Shown: positions 11,559 through 22,475, numbered from the stretch's first letter. The stretch: DNA of 64,000 bases from Carnegiea gigantea (GCA_029747015.1 JAKOGI010001950.1:96464-160463); one strand, 5' to 3'. Notes: generated by a model not told the origin, from the letters alone. A program made the numbers and translations.

Positions 11559-12058
11559 AAAACTCAGCTATTCCTTATTGAAATACCAGGAGAGGAAGAT
11601 GGGGAACATGCTGAACTAGTAGTAACCTGATGAGGAGATACGAGAAATGGAGGAAGAACAACCAGAAATTTCTATGCATGCTCTTAGTGGGAGCAAAGCT
11701 TTCAAACCATGAGGATGACAGGACTGTATGGCAGGACACTCTTACACATTTTAATCGATTCAGGCAGCACACATAACTTCATGGACATGGCACTTGCTAG
11801 AAGGTTGGGGTGCAGGCTAGAGGAAATTCCAGCTCAGTCCATGACAGTGGCTGATGGCTATCATTTACAGTGTCTATATATTTATAAGGGGTCCAAGTAG
11901 AAAATGCATAATGCTCTTTTTAAAACTGATATGCTAATTATTCCCCTGGATAGTTGTGATATTGTCTTAGGCATACAATGGCGGAGCCAACTGGGGACCA
12001 TTAGATGGGATTTCAAACAACTACAAATGGAGTTTACCTATTTGGGTAGGAACATGTT
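11559..12058 (+). pseudogene. pol: Gag-pol linker and aspartic protease of the Gypsy element
   Basis: Picks up the frame cut at 1498. After an acidic linker, a retropepsin-like domain starts near 11709 and carries LIDSGSTHNF, the D-S-G catalytic motif of LTR-retrotransposon proteases. Lesions are a frameshift near 11625, another near 11705, a TAG at 11898-11900 and a frame change near 12055. The protease would cut the Gag-Pol polyprotein, but this copy cannot make it. Confidence 0.85.
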
Positions 12059-13666
12059 TTGAGGGGAATAAAGGGAATGAAGGTGCAGATGATGAATGAG
12101 GGCCAGCTACAGAAGGTACTAGTCCACAGTCCTCAATTGTGTATAGTCCAAATTGTTAGAAGCCAGGCGGTGGGGCCTAGTATTTGCAGCTTACAGGAGT
12201 TGACAGTTGAGATAGAGAATCACCCTCAGTTACAAGCCTTACTGCAGTATTATGAAGACATTTTTGAGGAGCCTAAAAGCCTACCACCTAGTAGGGGACT
12301 ATTTGACCATAAGAATCCCTTAGCACAGGGAACCAATCCTTTTAGTATAAGGCCATACAGGTACCCACTGAAACAGAAAGATATCATAGAAAGTCTGGTG
12401 CATGAAATGTTGGATAAAGGGGTCCTTCAGCATAGTTCCAGCCCATTTGCTAGCCCTGTTATATTGGTAGGCAAGAAAGATGGTACATGGAGAATGTGTG
12501 TTGATTATAGGGAATTAAGTAAGCACACAATTAAGGACAAGTTTCCCATTCTAGTAGTGGAGGAGTTGATAGATGAATTGGCTGGGGCTGTGGTGTTCTC
12601 TAAGATAGATCTGAGATCAGGATATCACCAAAACAGAATGCATGAAGATGATGTGATGAAGACTGCATTTAAAATACACCATGGCCATTTTGAGTTCCTG
12701 GTGATGCCCTTTAGCTTATCAAATGCACCAGCCACCTTTCAGAGCCTCATAAACTACACCTTCAGGACCCTTTTGAGAAAGTGTGTCTTAATTTTTTTTG
12801 ATGACATACTTGTCTATAGCAAGACTTTACCTGATCATATTCAGCATTTATCTTCAGTACTTAATATCATGAGGCAGCAACTGTTGTATGCAAAAAGGAG
12901 CAAATGTTCATTTGCCATGACTAAGGTGGAATACTTAGGTCATTTCATCTCTAGAAAGGGGGTGGAGACTGATCCAGCAAAGATTATAGCAGTCAGAAAT
13001 TGGCCAGAACCTAAGAAGGTCAAACAATTAAGGAGTTTTTTGGGATTATCTGGATATTACAGGAAGTTTATCAGAAATTATGCTAGCATTTGCAAACCCC
13101 TAACTCAGTTACTTAAGAAGCGGCCATATAAGTGGAGTGAAGAAGCTCAAAGTGCTTTTTTATCTTCGAAGGGGGCTTTGACAAATGCAGCTGTACTAGG
13201 GATACCAGACTTTCCCAAACCTTTTATAGTTGAGACTGATGCTTCCAGTCATGGTATAGGTGCTGTGTTGATGCAGGACAGGCACCCTTTAGCCTTTATC
13301 AGCAAGACACTAGGACGCAAATGGCAGCACTTATCTGTGTATGAGAAGGAACTGCTGGCATTGGTATTTGCTGTTCAAAAATGGCAGCAATATCTTACAG
13401 GGAAGAAACTCATAATTAGGACTAATCAAAGAAGCCTCAAATGGCTATTGGAGCAAAGGTTAACTACACCATTCCAACAACTATGGTTATCTAAACTCAT
13501 GGAGTATACCTATGAAATTCAGTATAAGAAAGGGGTAGAAAATGTGGCAGCAGATGCTTTATCAAGGCTCCCTAGTGCAGAAGTGCTTCTGTTAGCCATT
13601 TCAGTTGTACAGTCAGATATGTTGGCACTGATACAGGCTAGTTATGCCCTTGACCCTCTTTTGTAG
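12059..13666 (+). CDS. pol: Reverse transcriptase-RNase H segment of the Gypsy polyprotein
   Basis: This is a 535-codon uninterrupted stretch that belongs to the larger pol. Its first codon is a TTG after a frameshift, so it is not a true start. Reverse transcriptase spans about residues 95-280, with the VDYRELSK, LRSGYH and MPFSLSNAPATF blocks and the catalytic FFDDIL at about 246-251. A tether with FLGLSGYYRKFI follows, then RNase H (about 385-520) with ETDASSHG, LSVYEKELLAL and ADALSR. In RNase H the usual Thr-Asp-Gln-Arg motif is TNQR (about 455-458), so an Asp common to this position is Asn. It ends at TAG 13664. The enzyme would copy element RNA into DNA in the particle. Expression as a separate protein is unlikely. 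Confidence 0.9.
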   Translation: MRGIKGMKVQMMNEGQLQKVLVHSPQLCIVQIVRSQAVGPSICSLQELTVEIENHPQLQALLQYYEDIFEEPKSLPPSRGLFDHKNPLAQGTNPFSIRPYRYPLKQKDIIESLVHEMLDKGVLQHSSSPFASPVILVGKKDGTWRMCVDYRELSKHTIKDKFPILVVEELIDELAGAVVFSKIDLRSGYHQNRMHEDDVMKTAFKIHHGHFEFLVMPFSLSNAPATFQSLINYTFRTLLRKCVLIFFDDILVYSKTLPDHIQHLSSVLNIMRQQLLYAKRSKCSFAMTKVEYLGHFISRKGVETDPAKIIAVRNWPEPKKVKQLRSFLGLSGYYRKFIRNYASICKPLTQLLKKRPYKWSEEAQSAFLSSKGALTNAAVLGIPDFPKPFIVETDASSHGIGAVLMQDRHPLAFISKTLGRKWQHLSVYEKELLALVFAVQKWQQYLTGKKLIIRTNQRSLKWLLEQRLTTPFQQLWLSKLMEYTYEIQYKKGVENVAADALSRLPSAEVLLLAISVVQSDMLALIQASYALDPLL

Positions 13667-14700
13667 GGCATGGTTCAGGGAATAACTAGGCTTGGCAGCA
13701 AGTATCAATTGGTGAATGGATATCTTAGAAGAAAGGACAAGCTAGTGATAGGACCTGACAAGGATTTAAGGAGTAAAATCCTCACTTGGGTGCATAATTC
13801 ACCAACTGGGGGCCATGCTGGTAGAGATGCCACACTGAAAAAGGTCCAACAGTTATTCTATTAGAAGGGGCTGACTAAAGATGTTCAACATCACATTAGA
13901 TCTTGCCTCATTTGTCAAACCTGCAAGTATGATACTTCTGCTTCCCCTGGTCCTTTACAACCCTTACCTATTCCTCCAGAAATTTGGCAAGACATTTCCA
14001 TGGACGTTATTAAGGGCCTTCCTACTTCTTTTAGATACCAAGTCATTTTGATAGTGGTTGACATATTAAGCAAGTTTGCTTATTTTATTGCTTTGAAACA
14101 TCCTTACACTGCTGTTGAAGTTGCTTAAGCTTATTTGGATAATTTTTTCAAAAATCATGGTTGGCCTAAGCGTATAGTCAGTGACAGGGACATAATTTTC
14201 CTTAATCAGTTCTGGCAGGCCTTATTCACTATCCAAGGGACTTCACTTCTCCTGTCATCTGCTTATCATCCTCAGACAGATGGGCAGACTGAAGTTCTCA
14301 ATAGAACCTTGGAGACTTGTCTAAGGTGTATGTCTGCTAAAGAACCTAAGGAGTAGAGTAAATGGCTTCCAGTGGCTCAGTGGTGGTATAACACCACTTT
14401 CATACCTCTGCTCAACTTACTCCATTTGAGATTTTATATAATCAGCCTCCTCCCCTTCATTTACTTTATCTTCTAGGTGAGACTAGGAATACCTTGGTAG
14501 AAAGGACCGTGCTGAGGAGGGAAAATATGATTCAATTGCTGAAGTTTCATTTGCTAAGGGCACAGCATAGGATGAAACTAATGGTTGATCAACACAGAAG
14601 TGACAGAACCTTTAAAGTGAGTGATTGGCTTTGGCTGAAGCTTCAACCTTATAGGCAAGGGTCCGTGCAATAGAGAGTCAATGACAAACTGAGTTACAAG
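13667..14700 (+). pseudogene. pol: Integrase of the Gypsy element, with stops
   Basis: Continues the pol frame with an HHCC zinc-binding N-terminus (His in HNSPTGGHAG, then CLICQTCK). The DDE core shows ISMDVIKGL, a second acidic motif SDRDIIF and the Glu region HPQTDGQTEVLNR. Stops occur at 13862 (TAG), 14126 (TAA), 14354 (TAG) and 14671 (TAG), and the frame shifts after about 14400. Integrase inserts the cDNA and makes the 5-bp duplication seen at the element ends. This copy is dead. Confidence 0.88.
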
Positions 14701-15051
14701 TATTTTGGCCCTTGTCAGGTTAAGGCTATGGTGGGAAAGGTGGCGTATACCCTTAAACTGCCAGCTGAAGCTAGGATCTATCCTACTTTCCACATCTCTC
14801 AACTAAAGCCTTTCAAGGGAGTGTTACCTGCTCAACCTCATATTTCCACAGCACTGCAAGCAGCTTCTGAAACTGCAATCTTGCAGCCTGCTGCCATTTT
14901 GGATAGGAAGATGGTACTGAAGCAACACAATCGCACTGTGGTGCAATACCTAATTCTCTGGGAGGGACTGCCTGAGTCTGAGGCATCTTGGGAGGATGCT
15001 TAAGCCATGGAAGAGCAGTTTCCTGACTTTTTTGCTGCACCTCAGACTTGA
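14701..15051 (+). pseudogene. pol: C-terminal integrase tail with chromodomain
   Basis: Contains the typical TFHISQLKPF motif (about 14788-14817) that precedes chromodomains, then VQYLILWEGLPESEASWED (about 14942-14998), a chromodomain core with its aromatic and acidic positions. A TAA at 15001 interrupts the frame, which would otherwise run to TGA at 15049. Chromodomains of this kind are thought to steer integration to marked chromatin. Confidence 0.85.
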
Positions 15052-15067
15052 GGTCAAGTCCGTTTTC

Positions 15068-15080
15068 AAGGGGGGAAGTA
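15068..15080 (+). other. Polypurine tract of the Gypsy element
   Basis: AAGGGGGGAAGTA lies directly before the 3' LTR, the expected place for plus-strand priming. Confidence 0.85.
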
Positions 15081-15385
15081 TGATGCAGGGAATAGTGATT
15101 CAACCATTTTTGACTATTTTTTTTCATTTTTTACAATTTGCAAATGGGTTGTCAAAAAGGGAGGGTCCATACAAGTTAGTTACCAAGTAGTTAGCCAGCT
15201 CAGATATTTGTTGCTGAGGCTATTAAAGCAAGCGTGGATGTAAAGGGAAGGATTATGGAAAATCAATAACAAACTTCCTCAATTCAAGCTCTTCTCTTTC
15301 TACTCTCTCTCAATTCTCACTGTTTCATTGATCAAGAGCCTTGAGGGATTATTCTCCATCTCTATCTCTCCTGACTCCTGTATCA
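15081..15385 (+). repeat. 3' LTR of the Gypsy element (305 bp)
   Basis: Begins TGATGCAGGGAATAGTG, ends CTCCTGTATCA and is followed by the AACAC duplication. It aligns end to end with 66-368. Confidence 0.95.
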
Positions 15386-15390
15386 AACAC

Positions 15391-16440
15391 CCAGTAGAAG
15401 GACAGCAGAGAAGGTGGTGGGCGAGATGTCATGGCTAGTCCTCTTGTTAAGAGTGAGGAGACGGTCTCAAATGCGGAAAGACGATCACCCATGGATGTAC
15501 AGACTAGGAGGGCATAGAGCCCGGGATTGTATCCACTGTGCCTCCCTGGTGTTCCTGATACTTGGGATCACCTCTTCCATGCTTTCCTTTTGTCTTCTTG
15601 ATTTCCTATCTCATTTCGCATCTGGTTTATTCATTCATTGATTTAGAAATGAACGTTCTTATTTGTCAAGCAACTTAATTATGTTATGTGAGTAGAGCAG
15701 TTCGTAATTAATTTTATTTTAAAGTTAATTAGTAATTTAATAAGATTTTTGGGTACCCTTCAAATTTTTGACATTAATTTTTTCAACTCTAATATTTCTT
15801 TTAATTTTAACAACAATTGAGATTTCGATCAGTAGTGTATACCTTAAGTGATTTTCCTACTAAAATTTGAAAAAAAAAAATGATGTTGAATGAATGTTTT
15901 CCCCTCAACAAATAATGTTGTTCAAACAATTGTATTTTTTTGTTTCTTAGTACCATGAAATGGCTGGGATTAGATGCTCTTTTACTAATTCTTCCACTAG
16001 AAAGCACTCTCTCTCAAATTTATCCTATTTCTCATCATCTCCCTTTGCTATTTTTGAGATTTTTCTTTATTTACTCAAGCACTTTTCACAATTTGGATGC
16101 TAATTAAAGGAGTGCAAAATATTGTGTCGAAGCCCTCTGGGACGTACTCCCAACACTCCTTGTGAACCCAGTAGGCAACAATATATAGAACGGCCAAATA
16201 AGACCGAGCTAAGCTAGCTAAGTGCTCCTTGTCACACAAATATCTTGCCAACCTACGAAAATAATGTATGAGCAAGAAAGTTTCAACACTACCATTGGGA
16301 CTGCAAATAGATCGCTGAAATGAGAGAGGGTTAAAGGAAGAGGGGGTGGGGGGCACAGGAAACCAAAAATACAGTGACAAACTGACAATAGAATACGGAA
16401 AAAGCAGTCAAAGACGCTTACCATGGCAAAAATAAAAGAA
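15391..16440. other. Right flank of the Gypsy element, no clear gene
   Basis: The first 150 bp contain a coding-like but unassigned stretch (see findings). After about 15650 the sequence is AT-rich with nothing I recognise. Confidence 0.4.
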
Positions 16441-16512
16441 CGCCGTTGCCGGGGATCGAACCCGGATCACCCGCGTGACAGGCGGGAATACTAACCACTA
16501 TACTACAACAAA
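16441..16512 (-). tRNA. trnD: tRNA-Asp (anticodon GUC)
   Basis: Read on the minus strand, a 72-nt cloverleaf fits: D arm around GTATAGTGGTTAGTAT, anticodon arm CCCGC-CTGTCAC-GCGGG with GTC, T arm CCGGG-TTCGATC-CCCGG, acceptor strand CAACGGC and discriminator G. It is intronless, as expected for nuclear tRNA-Asp. The 5' acceptor strand reads TTTGTTG, so pair 1:72 is U-C and pairs 2:71 and 3:70 are U-G. That weakened acceptor could mean a pseudogene or a weakly used copy. It is the only non-mobile gene I can support here. Confidence 0.88.
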
Positions 16513-18149
16513 CTTGTTGATTCCTCGCTGGATCACCCTGAGATAGATTATAACCGTTCTGATGTCATAAAAATGGAAGGGAGACAGATTGAATTATAGA
16601 TTTGGTAAATATAAATCAAAAGTTAGATTATATTTATGATAATTTTATTCGACATATCTGTACATTTGAAGTATTGATCAAAGTGTTAAAAAATATCAAA
16701 TGATCAATAATATAGCATGCTGAAGAAGTAGGTGCACCAAAATGATATCGAGGAATGTGTCCAGATCTCCAAGATAGAGCTTAAAAGTATCTACATGAAT
16801 TATTTTTTCTATGAGTAATCAAAAAATTATCTTCATAAATAATTACAGGCATGTGTCCGGTTTTGGGTTAATCTCCATCTTTTTCCACTCCAAAAATTTA
16901 TTTCGATATCTTTATTTATGGATGTGGAGGTACAAAGACTGTATTCATGTGATTTTAATAAAATTGAACTAGAATTCTTAATCGCACGTGGTACATGAAA
17001 AAGCTTTTAGTGTTTGCAATTATAATAATTATATAAAAGAATTACAATCAATAATTTAGCAACCTTATGTGAAATTCTAAAGGTCTTTTAATTTAAAAAT
17101 TCAATGACTGTTAAGTATAATTTAATTCAGTGAGTTTTTAAGTTAACTAAAACATACAAATTACTATGTACCTATTTTTTAAAAATAAATATCTTATAGT
17201 CGTGCTTCTATGAAGAATGATTTTACCTATATATGAATGTCAATGAAGACTGCTGAAAAAATGAACCGCTTGGACTCTTCTTCCCTTCAAATTGAAAGCA
17301 TTTTGTACCTTTTGTTGTAATTTACACATGTACTATTATCCTATATATATGATTCACAACAATGGTCATCATATTGTATTTAACATTTAATATTCCATAT
17401 TTATATTTATCTCTTTGTTCAAAGCAAAAATAATAAATCAAAAAGCCAATTTCTATATACGATATAAATTATTAATAAATCATATCATATAGCTACAATG
17501 TAACAAACTAATAATAAATTAATAATTATATAAGTTTGAACATCTATTTTTCAATAAATATGAAACGAATGTGGTATTGTAACGTTGTAAATATCCAACC
17601 TTTCAAAAGACCATGATGGTAACAATTCATGTCGTACTAAAGTAAGAATGACATAATAACAATAACTCTCAGTGTGGGTCCCGTTTTCACAAGGTCTAGA
17701 GAGATTCAAATGTAAGACAACTTTAGCTCTACTTATATCACTATTCGTAAAGAGGTTGTTTCCAATAGACCCATATAAAAAGTTTTAATAAAATATTTAT
17801 AAGTTGAAAACCGATTGGTAAAAATATGTTAACAAACCCAAGACCTAAATGCTTTAAATACCATAAGTTAACATGAACAACCAATGAAGAATAAAAGCTT
17901 CATGGAACTTGAGTAGCAAGCGGCGACAGACTAGTAATCTAGCCAAGAACAATCTATAGTCAAATATCAAAGGTGGGGAAGTAATATTGCAGATGCGATG
18001 AGGATACTACTTAACCCATTAGAGGTCCGATAATAATAACACTTCTAAAATCAATCGACTAGCTTACAGGATTGCATCAATATACAAAAATGACAGCCAG
18101 TACAATACACCAACAATTTCTACTTAAACAAAAGCTAGAGGTAGGGTTA
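16513..18149. other. AT-rich intergenic DNA
   Basis: No open frame with recognisable content, no terminal repeats and no RNA gene noticed. Confidence 0.5.
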
Positions 18150-18249
18150 GAAGCACACTAGTACAACTTTAATTATAGATCCTCGCAAACTTCTATCTTG
18201 AGTCATGTCATCTGTTAGTCCTATACAACTTTAAATTATATTTAATCAC

Positions 18250-20270
18250 CTTGTTCCAACTTTTTTTTGGCTATCCTCTACTTCTTCTGCATTTTGAAAG
18301 GTTAATCGTCTCCCACCTCCACACTATTACATTATCACTCCTCCTCCTAACAAGGGCAAACCATCTTAGTCTAGTCTCCCTTATCTTATCCTCTATGAGT
18401 GCAACTCCTGCTTTCTCTCTGATCACTTTATTCCTAATTCTATCCACTTTCGTATAACCACACATTTATCGAATCATTCTTATCTCTGCTACCATTAACC
18501 TTTGGAAAGTCTTCTTACTTGGCCAGCACTCTGAACTATATAATAAAGCTAGTCTGACTACCATATGTTAAACTTTTTCTTTTAATCTTATAGAAATTTT
18601 CTTATCTCACAACAGCCCAAAAGCATTCTTCCCTTTTTTCCATCCCACTCTAATACACTGGTTAATATCTTCATCAATATCTCTTTTGTCCTCAATAATC
18701 AAGCCTAAATACCTAAACTTTTTGGCCCTTGGTATGGCCACCCCACCTATGATGACTTCTTCATCACTCGCTTCCTCACCACTAAACCCATATTTTAATT
18801 ATTCAGTCTATAATCTACTCAATCTAAATCCCTTAGATTCTAAGGTATGTCTTAATTACTCTAAATTCCTGTTATTATCATATCTAGTCTCATCAATAAG
18901 AACAATATCATCAACGAATAGCATACATCATGGTACCTCATCCTAAATCCCTTTTGTGAGTCTATCCATAAGAATATTGAAAAGAAATGGGCTTAAAGCT
19001 GGCCCCTGATGGAGCCTACTGTTGATAGACCTATGTCTCTTTTGTGGTCCGAACATTAATTTTTACCCCCTCATACATATTCTTGATAACTCGGATATAT
19101 GCCACACCCTTTTCTTCTGCAAGCACTCCCATAATGCCTCATACTGTGCACTATCATACGCTTTCTCTATATCTATGAATATCATATGGAGATCTTTTTT
19201 CCTATCCTACACAATTCTATGAGTCTTTCTATGAGATGGATTGCCTCTATAGTTGATCTACCTGGCATAAAACCAAACTAATTTTTCAAAATTAAAATAT
19301 TCTTCCTCAACCTTATCTCAATCACCCTTTCCCACAACTTCATAGTGTAACTCAACAATTTAATACCCCTATAACTATCGCAATCTTGAATACCACCTTT
19401 GTTCCTATAAAGCGGGATGATTGTACCGATTCTCCATTTTTGGGGCATCTTTGTAGTCCTAAAAATGACGTTAGAAAGTTTCGTTAACCACTATATTCCC
19501 TCTTCACCTAAATACTTCTATATTTTCATAGGGATACGGTTTGGACCCATAATCTTTCTAGTCTTCATATTTCGTAATGCGTCTCTAACCTCTTCTTTAC
19601 TAACACAACTGCACAACCTATAGTTTTGCTGCTGCTCCTGATCCCATCTCTCATTGCTCTAGGAATACTCACTTGTCGCATTATTAAAGGGCTTTAAAAA
19701 GTACTTCCACCATCTCTTCCTTATTTTAGCTTCCTCTACTAATACCTTACCATCATTAGCTTTGATGCACCTTATGTTTCCTATGTCTTTTGTTCTCTTT
19801 TCCCTAGTCCTTGCTGACTTGAAGACATCCTTCTCACATTCATTTGTCTCTAGTTTCTGATATAATCTTTCATATGCATTGTTCTTTGCTATAGTGATAG
19901 TTTTCTTTGCTATCTTTTAGCAATCTTGTACTTAACTAAATTAACAACTTTTTCTTTGTCCGTTCCACTATCAATTAGGGCGGATGCATTTTGTTTCTCC
20001 TTAACTTTCTCTTCACCTCTTTATTCCACCACCACGCTCCTTTTATCCTGCCTCTACCTCCTCTAGAGATCCTAAGTCCTCCTTAGCTGACCTACGAATG
20101 CACTTAGTTATTGCTCTCATATTGTGTCTGCATCCTCTTCTTACTTCCAACTCCTATCTACTTTAATCTTCTTCGCTAATGTAGCTGCGTTCTCCGTAGT
20201 AAGACTTCACCATCTAACTCTAGGGTCTTCAACCCTTCTCTTATTCATCCTAGAACTCTTAGTCTCCACA
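18250..20270 (-). pseudogene. LINE reverse transcriptase, degenerate
   Basis: On the minus strand, pieces in several frames read YRGIKLLSYTMKLWERVI and FGFMPGRSTIEAIHLIE (about 19230-19400), then the FIDLEKAYD region. The catalytic block is LFVDDIVLIDE near 18885-18915 and the tail VIREKAGVALIEDKIRETRL is near 18380-18440. The reverse transcriptase signatures are clear, but the frame is cut by many stops. Plus-strand open frames here are antisense shadows. Confidence 0.85.
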
Positions 20271-20277
20271 TCCATTA

Positions 20278-20900
20278 TCAATAGTCTATGCTGAGTCCCA
20301 AATATTTACTGAGTACCACTTTACAATCTTTACACAACATCCTATTGTCCGTCCTAACTAGATAGTAGTTAATTTGTGTCTTAGTGGTGCCATTCCTAAA
20401 GGTCAGCAAGTAGTCCTCCTTTTTGCAGAGGGAGTTAATAATCACCAAACTATAGGAAACCACAAAGTCTAGGATCAACACGCCTCCACTATTTCTTTTC
20501 CCATAATCGAAACCTCCATGCATCATATCATACCCATCTATCTTAGTTCCGATATTGCCATTTCCATCTCCACCCAAGAAGAGTTTCTCACTTTGAGGTG
20601 CACTCTGCATGACTTCTTCCAACTCCTCCCAAAATTCTCTCTTAATGTTATCCACCAGCCCTACTTATGGTGCATAGACACTTATCACATTGAGGATCTC
20701 TACCCCCACTGCCAACTTAATTAACATGATGTAGTTACTCTTACACTTCACCTCTATAACTTGATCAACCAACTCTTTATTGGCTAAAATACCAACTCCA
20801 TTTCTAGTTCTAGTGTGCCCAAAATATCACAACTTATACCCATCAATTTCTCAAGTTTTGAGTCCATCCATTTAGTCTATTGGATACAAGCTAGGTTAAT
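20278..20900 (-). pseudogene. LINE endonuclease (exonuclease-endonuclease-phosphatase fold)
   Basis: The minus strand carries, from right to left, a TKW motif after an in-frame TAG at the usual Glu position of the first catalytic block. Then come a VISVYAP-like strand, FLGGDGNGNIG and an LDFVVSYSLVIINS block. The longest open piece is 125 codons at 20278-20655. In LINEs this enzyme nicks target DNA to prime reverse transcription. The Glu-to-stop change and further stops make it inactive. Confidence 0.82.
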
Positions 20901-20930
20901 CTTATGTCTAGTGTAAGAGCTTTATAACTA

Positions 20931-21364
20931 AATTATATCAAACTACTAGATTACAAACTACAATCAACGATGGGATTTGCTCCTCGATGGTGTACAATCA
21001 TCAAATCATGCAAACTAATAAATCATATCATATTTATATTTGTAAATCAATGTCAGTTCATTATTAGTTGGTACATTACTATCAACACAATAAACTAATA
21101 ATGGTGTGAGATGAACGGATAAATATTATATCACAATCTTTTATTGTGTATATTCTTAAAAAAAGGCAGCAATAATAATATATGAATTAGAATCTTTTAA
21201 TATGTACATTTTTAAAAAAATGGGAATGCATAAAATATTAACATTGGAAATCATAAATCTTTTATTATTTTTAATAGATTTGTAGTTATGTTATGAATTA
21301 ATGTCAAAGCTATGAAAACATGCCATGTGTCAAATGTTAGGTTGGATATGTTTTGTTTATACAT
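20931..21364. other. AT-rich spacer between the two LINEs
   Basis: No feature recognised. Confidence 0.5.
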
Positions 21365-21382
21365 AGATGTGTGTGTGTGTAT

Positions 21383-21738
21383 TCCACCTAGAATTCGCAT
21401 CTTTGCTTGGAGACTCAGTCATGGCACTCCTAACTAAGGAAAACATTGCAAGAAGGCTTTTGGATTTCCGCATGAGCTACATCATTTGTGGTCACTATTT
21501 GGAGTCCAAGGTACACATCTTGCTTCAGTGTCCTATCGCAATTTTGGTATGGTCTAGAAGTAAAATTGATAGTGGTTTCTGGGGCAAGGTTTTTCCATCT
21601 ATGAGGGACTACCTAGAGCGCACGTCTGCTAAGATGGGTGCTGATCAATTGGGGGAGTTCGCAGCTATCATCTGGGAAATTTGGAATACAAGAGACAGGT
21701 TCATATTTAGATCCCCGATTATAATTTTACAAGCCTGA
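21383..21738 (+). pseudogene. LINE zinc-binding region (zf-RVT type)
   Basis: The frame reads through a zf-RVT-like block with ICGHYLESKVHILLQCP, i.e. Cys, His and Cys spaced as in the zinc-binding domain that follows plant LINE reverse transcriptase, then WEIWNTRDRFIF. No start or upstream reverse transcriptase is present, so this is a truncated fragment. It leads directly into the RNase H fragment. Confidence 0.75.
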
Positions 21739-21829
21739 ACAGCGTGCTCCTAGCTTTGTGACGAGCTGTATAGAGGCAAAGGAGAAAATTGATGGATAGA
21801 AGACACAACACCAAGTTCTATGGAGGCCA

Positions 21830-22182
21830 CTAGTGATGGGAACGATGAAGCTCAACTTCGATGGGGGTAATGTGGGGGATGAGAGCTGGGAGTGGGGATT
21901 TGTGGTACGGTACCTAGATGGAGAAGTTTCTCTCGCTAGGGTGCAACAGGGTGTGAAGTTTTTGGGTCCGATCATTGAAGAAGTGAAAGCGTGTTTGAAG
22001 GGCTCCAAGTCACATATGAGCATGGTTATCATAGCCTCGTAGTAGGGAGATGTTCTTCCTTTGATCCAAAAATTACAGCACTCAGTTACTAATGATAATG
22101 TGTTAGGATTTATTATTAGCAACGTTATTGAGTTAGCCAAAGCATTTAGCTTTATTTCGTTTTCGTGTGCTAAAAGGGGGTG
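21830..22182 (+). pseudogene. LINE RNase H domain (RVT_3 type), broken
   Basis: Starts with MKLNFDGG, the first catalytic block of plant LINE RNase H, then GFVVRYLDGEV and EEVKACLKG. A frame change occurs near 22040. The continuing frame reads LPLIQKLQHSV and VIELAKAFSFISF to TGA at about 22180. It would remove RNA from the RNA-DNA hybrid. It is not functional as it stands. Confidence 0.78.
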
Positions 22183-22475
22183 ATATAGTCGTACACGATC
22201 CCGGTCATTGACTTCCTATAAGCTGTGAGGAGCGAGTGTGGGTTGATGATGTTCCGAATGAAGTTGTATCCTGAGCATTTGATAATATGTATGCTTTTTT
22301 TGAGGTGAATGAAATGTAATCCCTCCTTTTATTGGATAAAAAAAGATGTGTGTGTGTATGTTTACAGTATCAATCTCTATACATCCATTATGTTACTTGA
22401 TATCATAGCAATAAATTTCTTAAATTGGAATAAGTGAGACAAAGTTTGATTTTTAAATTGGGAATGCTTTACTTA

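Larger units (their letters stand above)
66..15385 (+). mobile_element. Ty3/Gypsy chromovirus LTR retrotransposon, degenerate, carrying a nested insertion
   Basis: Complete element flanked by the 5-bp target duplication AACAC (61-65 and 15386-15390). It has TG...CA LTRs of 303 and 305 bp, a tRNA-iMet-type primer-binding site, gag with a zinc knuckle, then aspartic protease, reverse transcriptase, RNase H, integrase and a C-terminal chromodomain, and a polypurine tract before the 3' LTR. This domain order and the chromodomain place it in the Ty3/Gypsy chromoviruses. The short LTR suggests a Reina-like clade, which is an inference. The LTRs differ at about 10 substitutions, nearly all transitions. 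Without the 10,060-bp nested block and its extra duplication copy the element is about 5.3 kb, a normal size. It cannot be autonomous because gag and pol hold many stops and frameshifts. Confidence 0.95.
18150..20930 (-). mobile_element. RTE-type LINE remnant
   Basis: A non-LTR retrotransposon in antisense: endonuclease at the right, reverse transcriptase in the middle and the conserved C-terminal tail at the left. The order and motifs match the plant RTE clade, which has endonuclease and reverse transcriptase but no RNase H. No intact frame remains, and neither a clear 3' tail nor target duplications were found. Ends are approximate. Confidence 0.85.
21383..22343 (+). mobile_element. 5'-truncated L1-type LINE with A-rich tail and target duplication
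   Basis: The insert carries only the 3' end of an L1-type ORF2. It ends in an A-rich tail (GGATAAAAAAAG) and is flanked by near-identical copies of AGATGTGTGTGTGTAT (21365-21382 and 22344-22360). Truncation at the 5' end, a tail and a long target duplication are hallmarks of target-primed reverse transcription. Confidence 0.82.

Noticed and set aside
18251..19623. Plus-strand open frames of 60-86 codons (18251, 18686, 19022, 19417)
   Set aside because: They are antisense to the minus-strand LINE reverse transcriptase, whose motifs are clear.
21727..22140. 137-codon minus-strand frame
   Set aside because: Shadow of the plus-strand LINE RNase H fragment.
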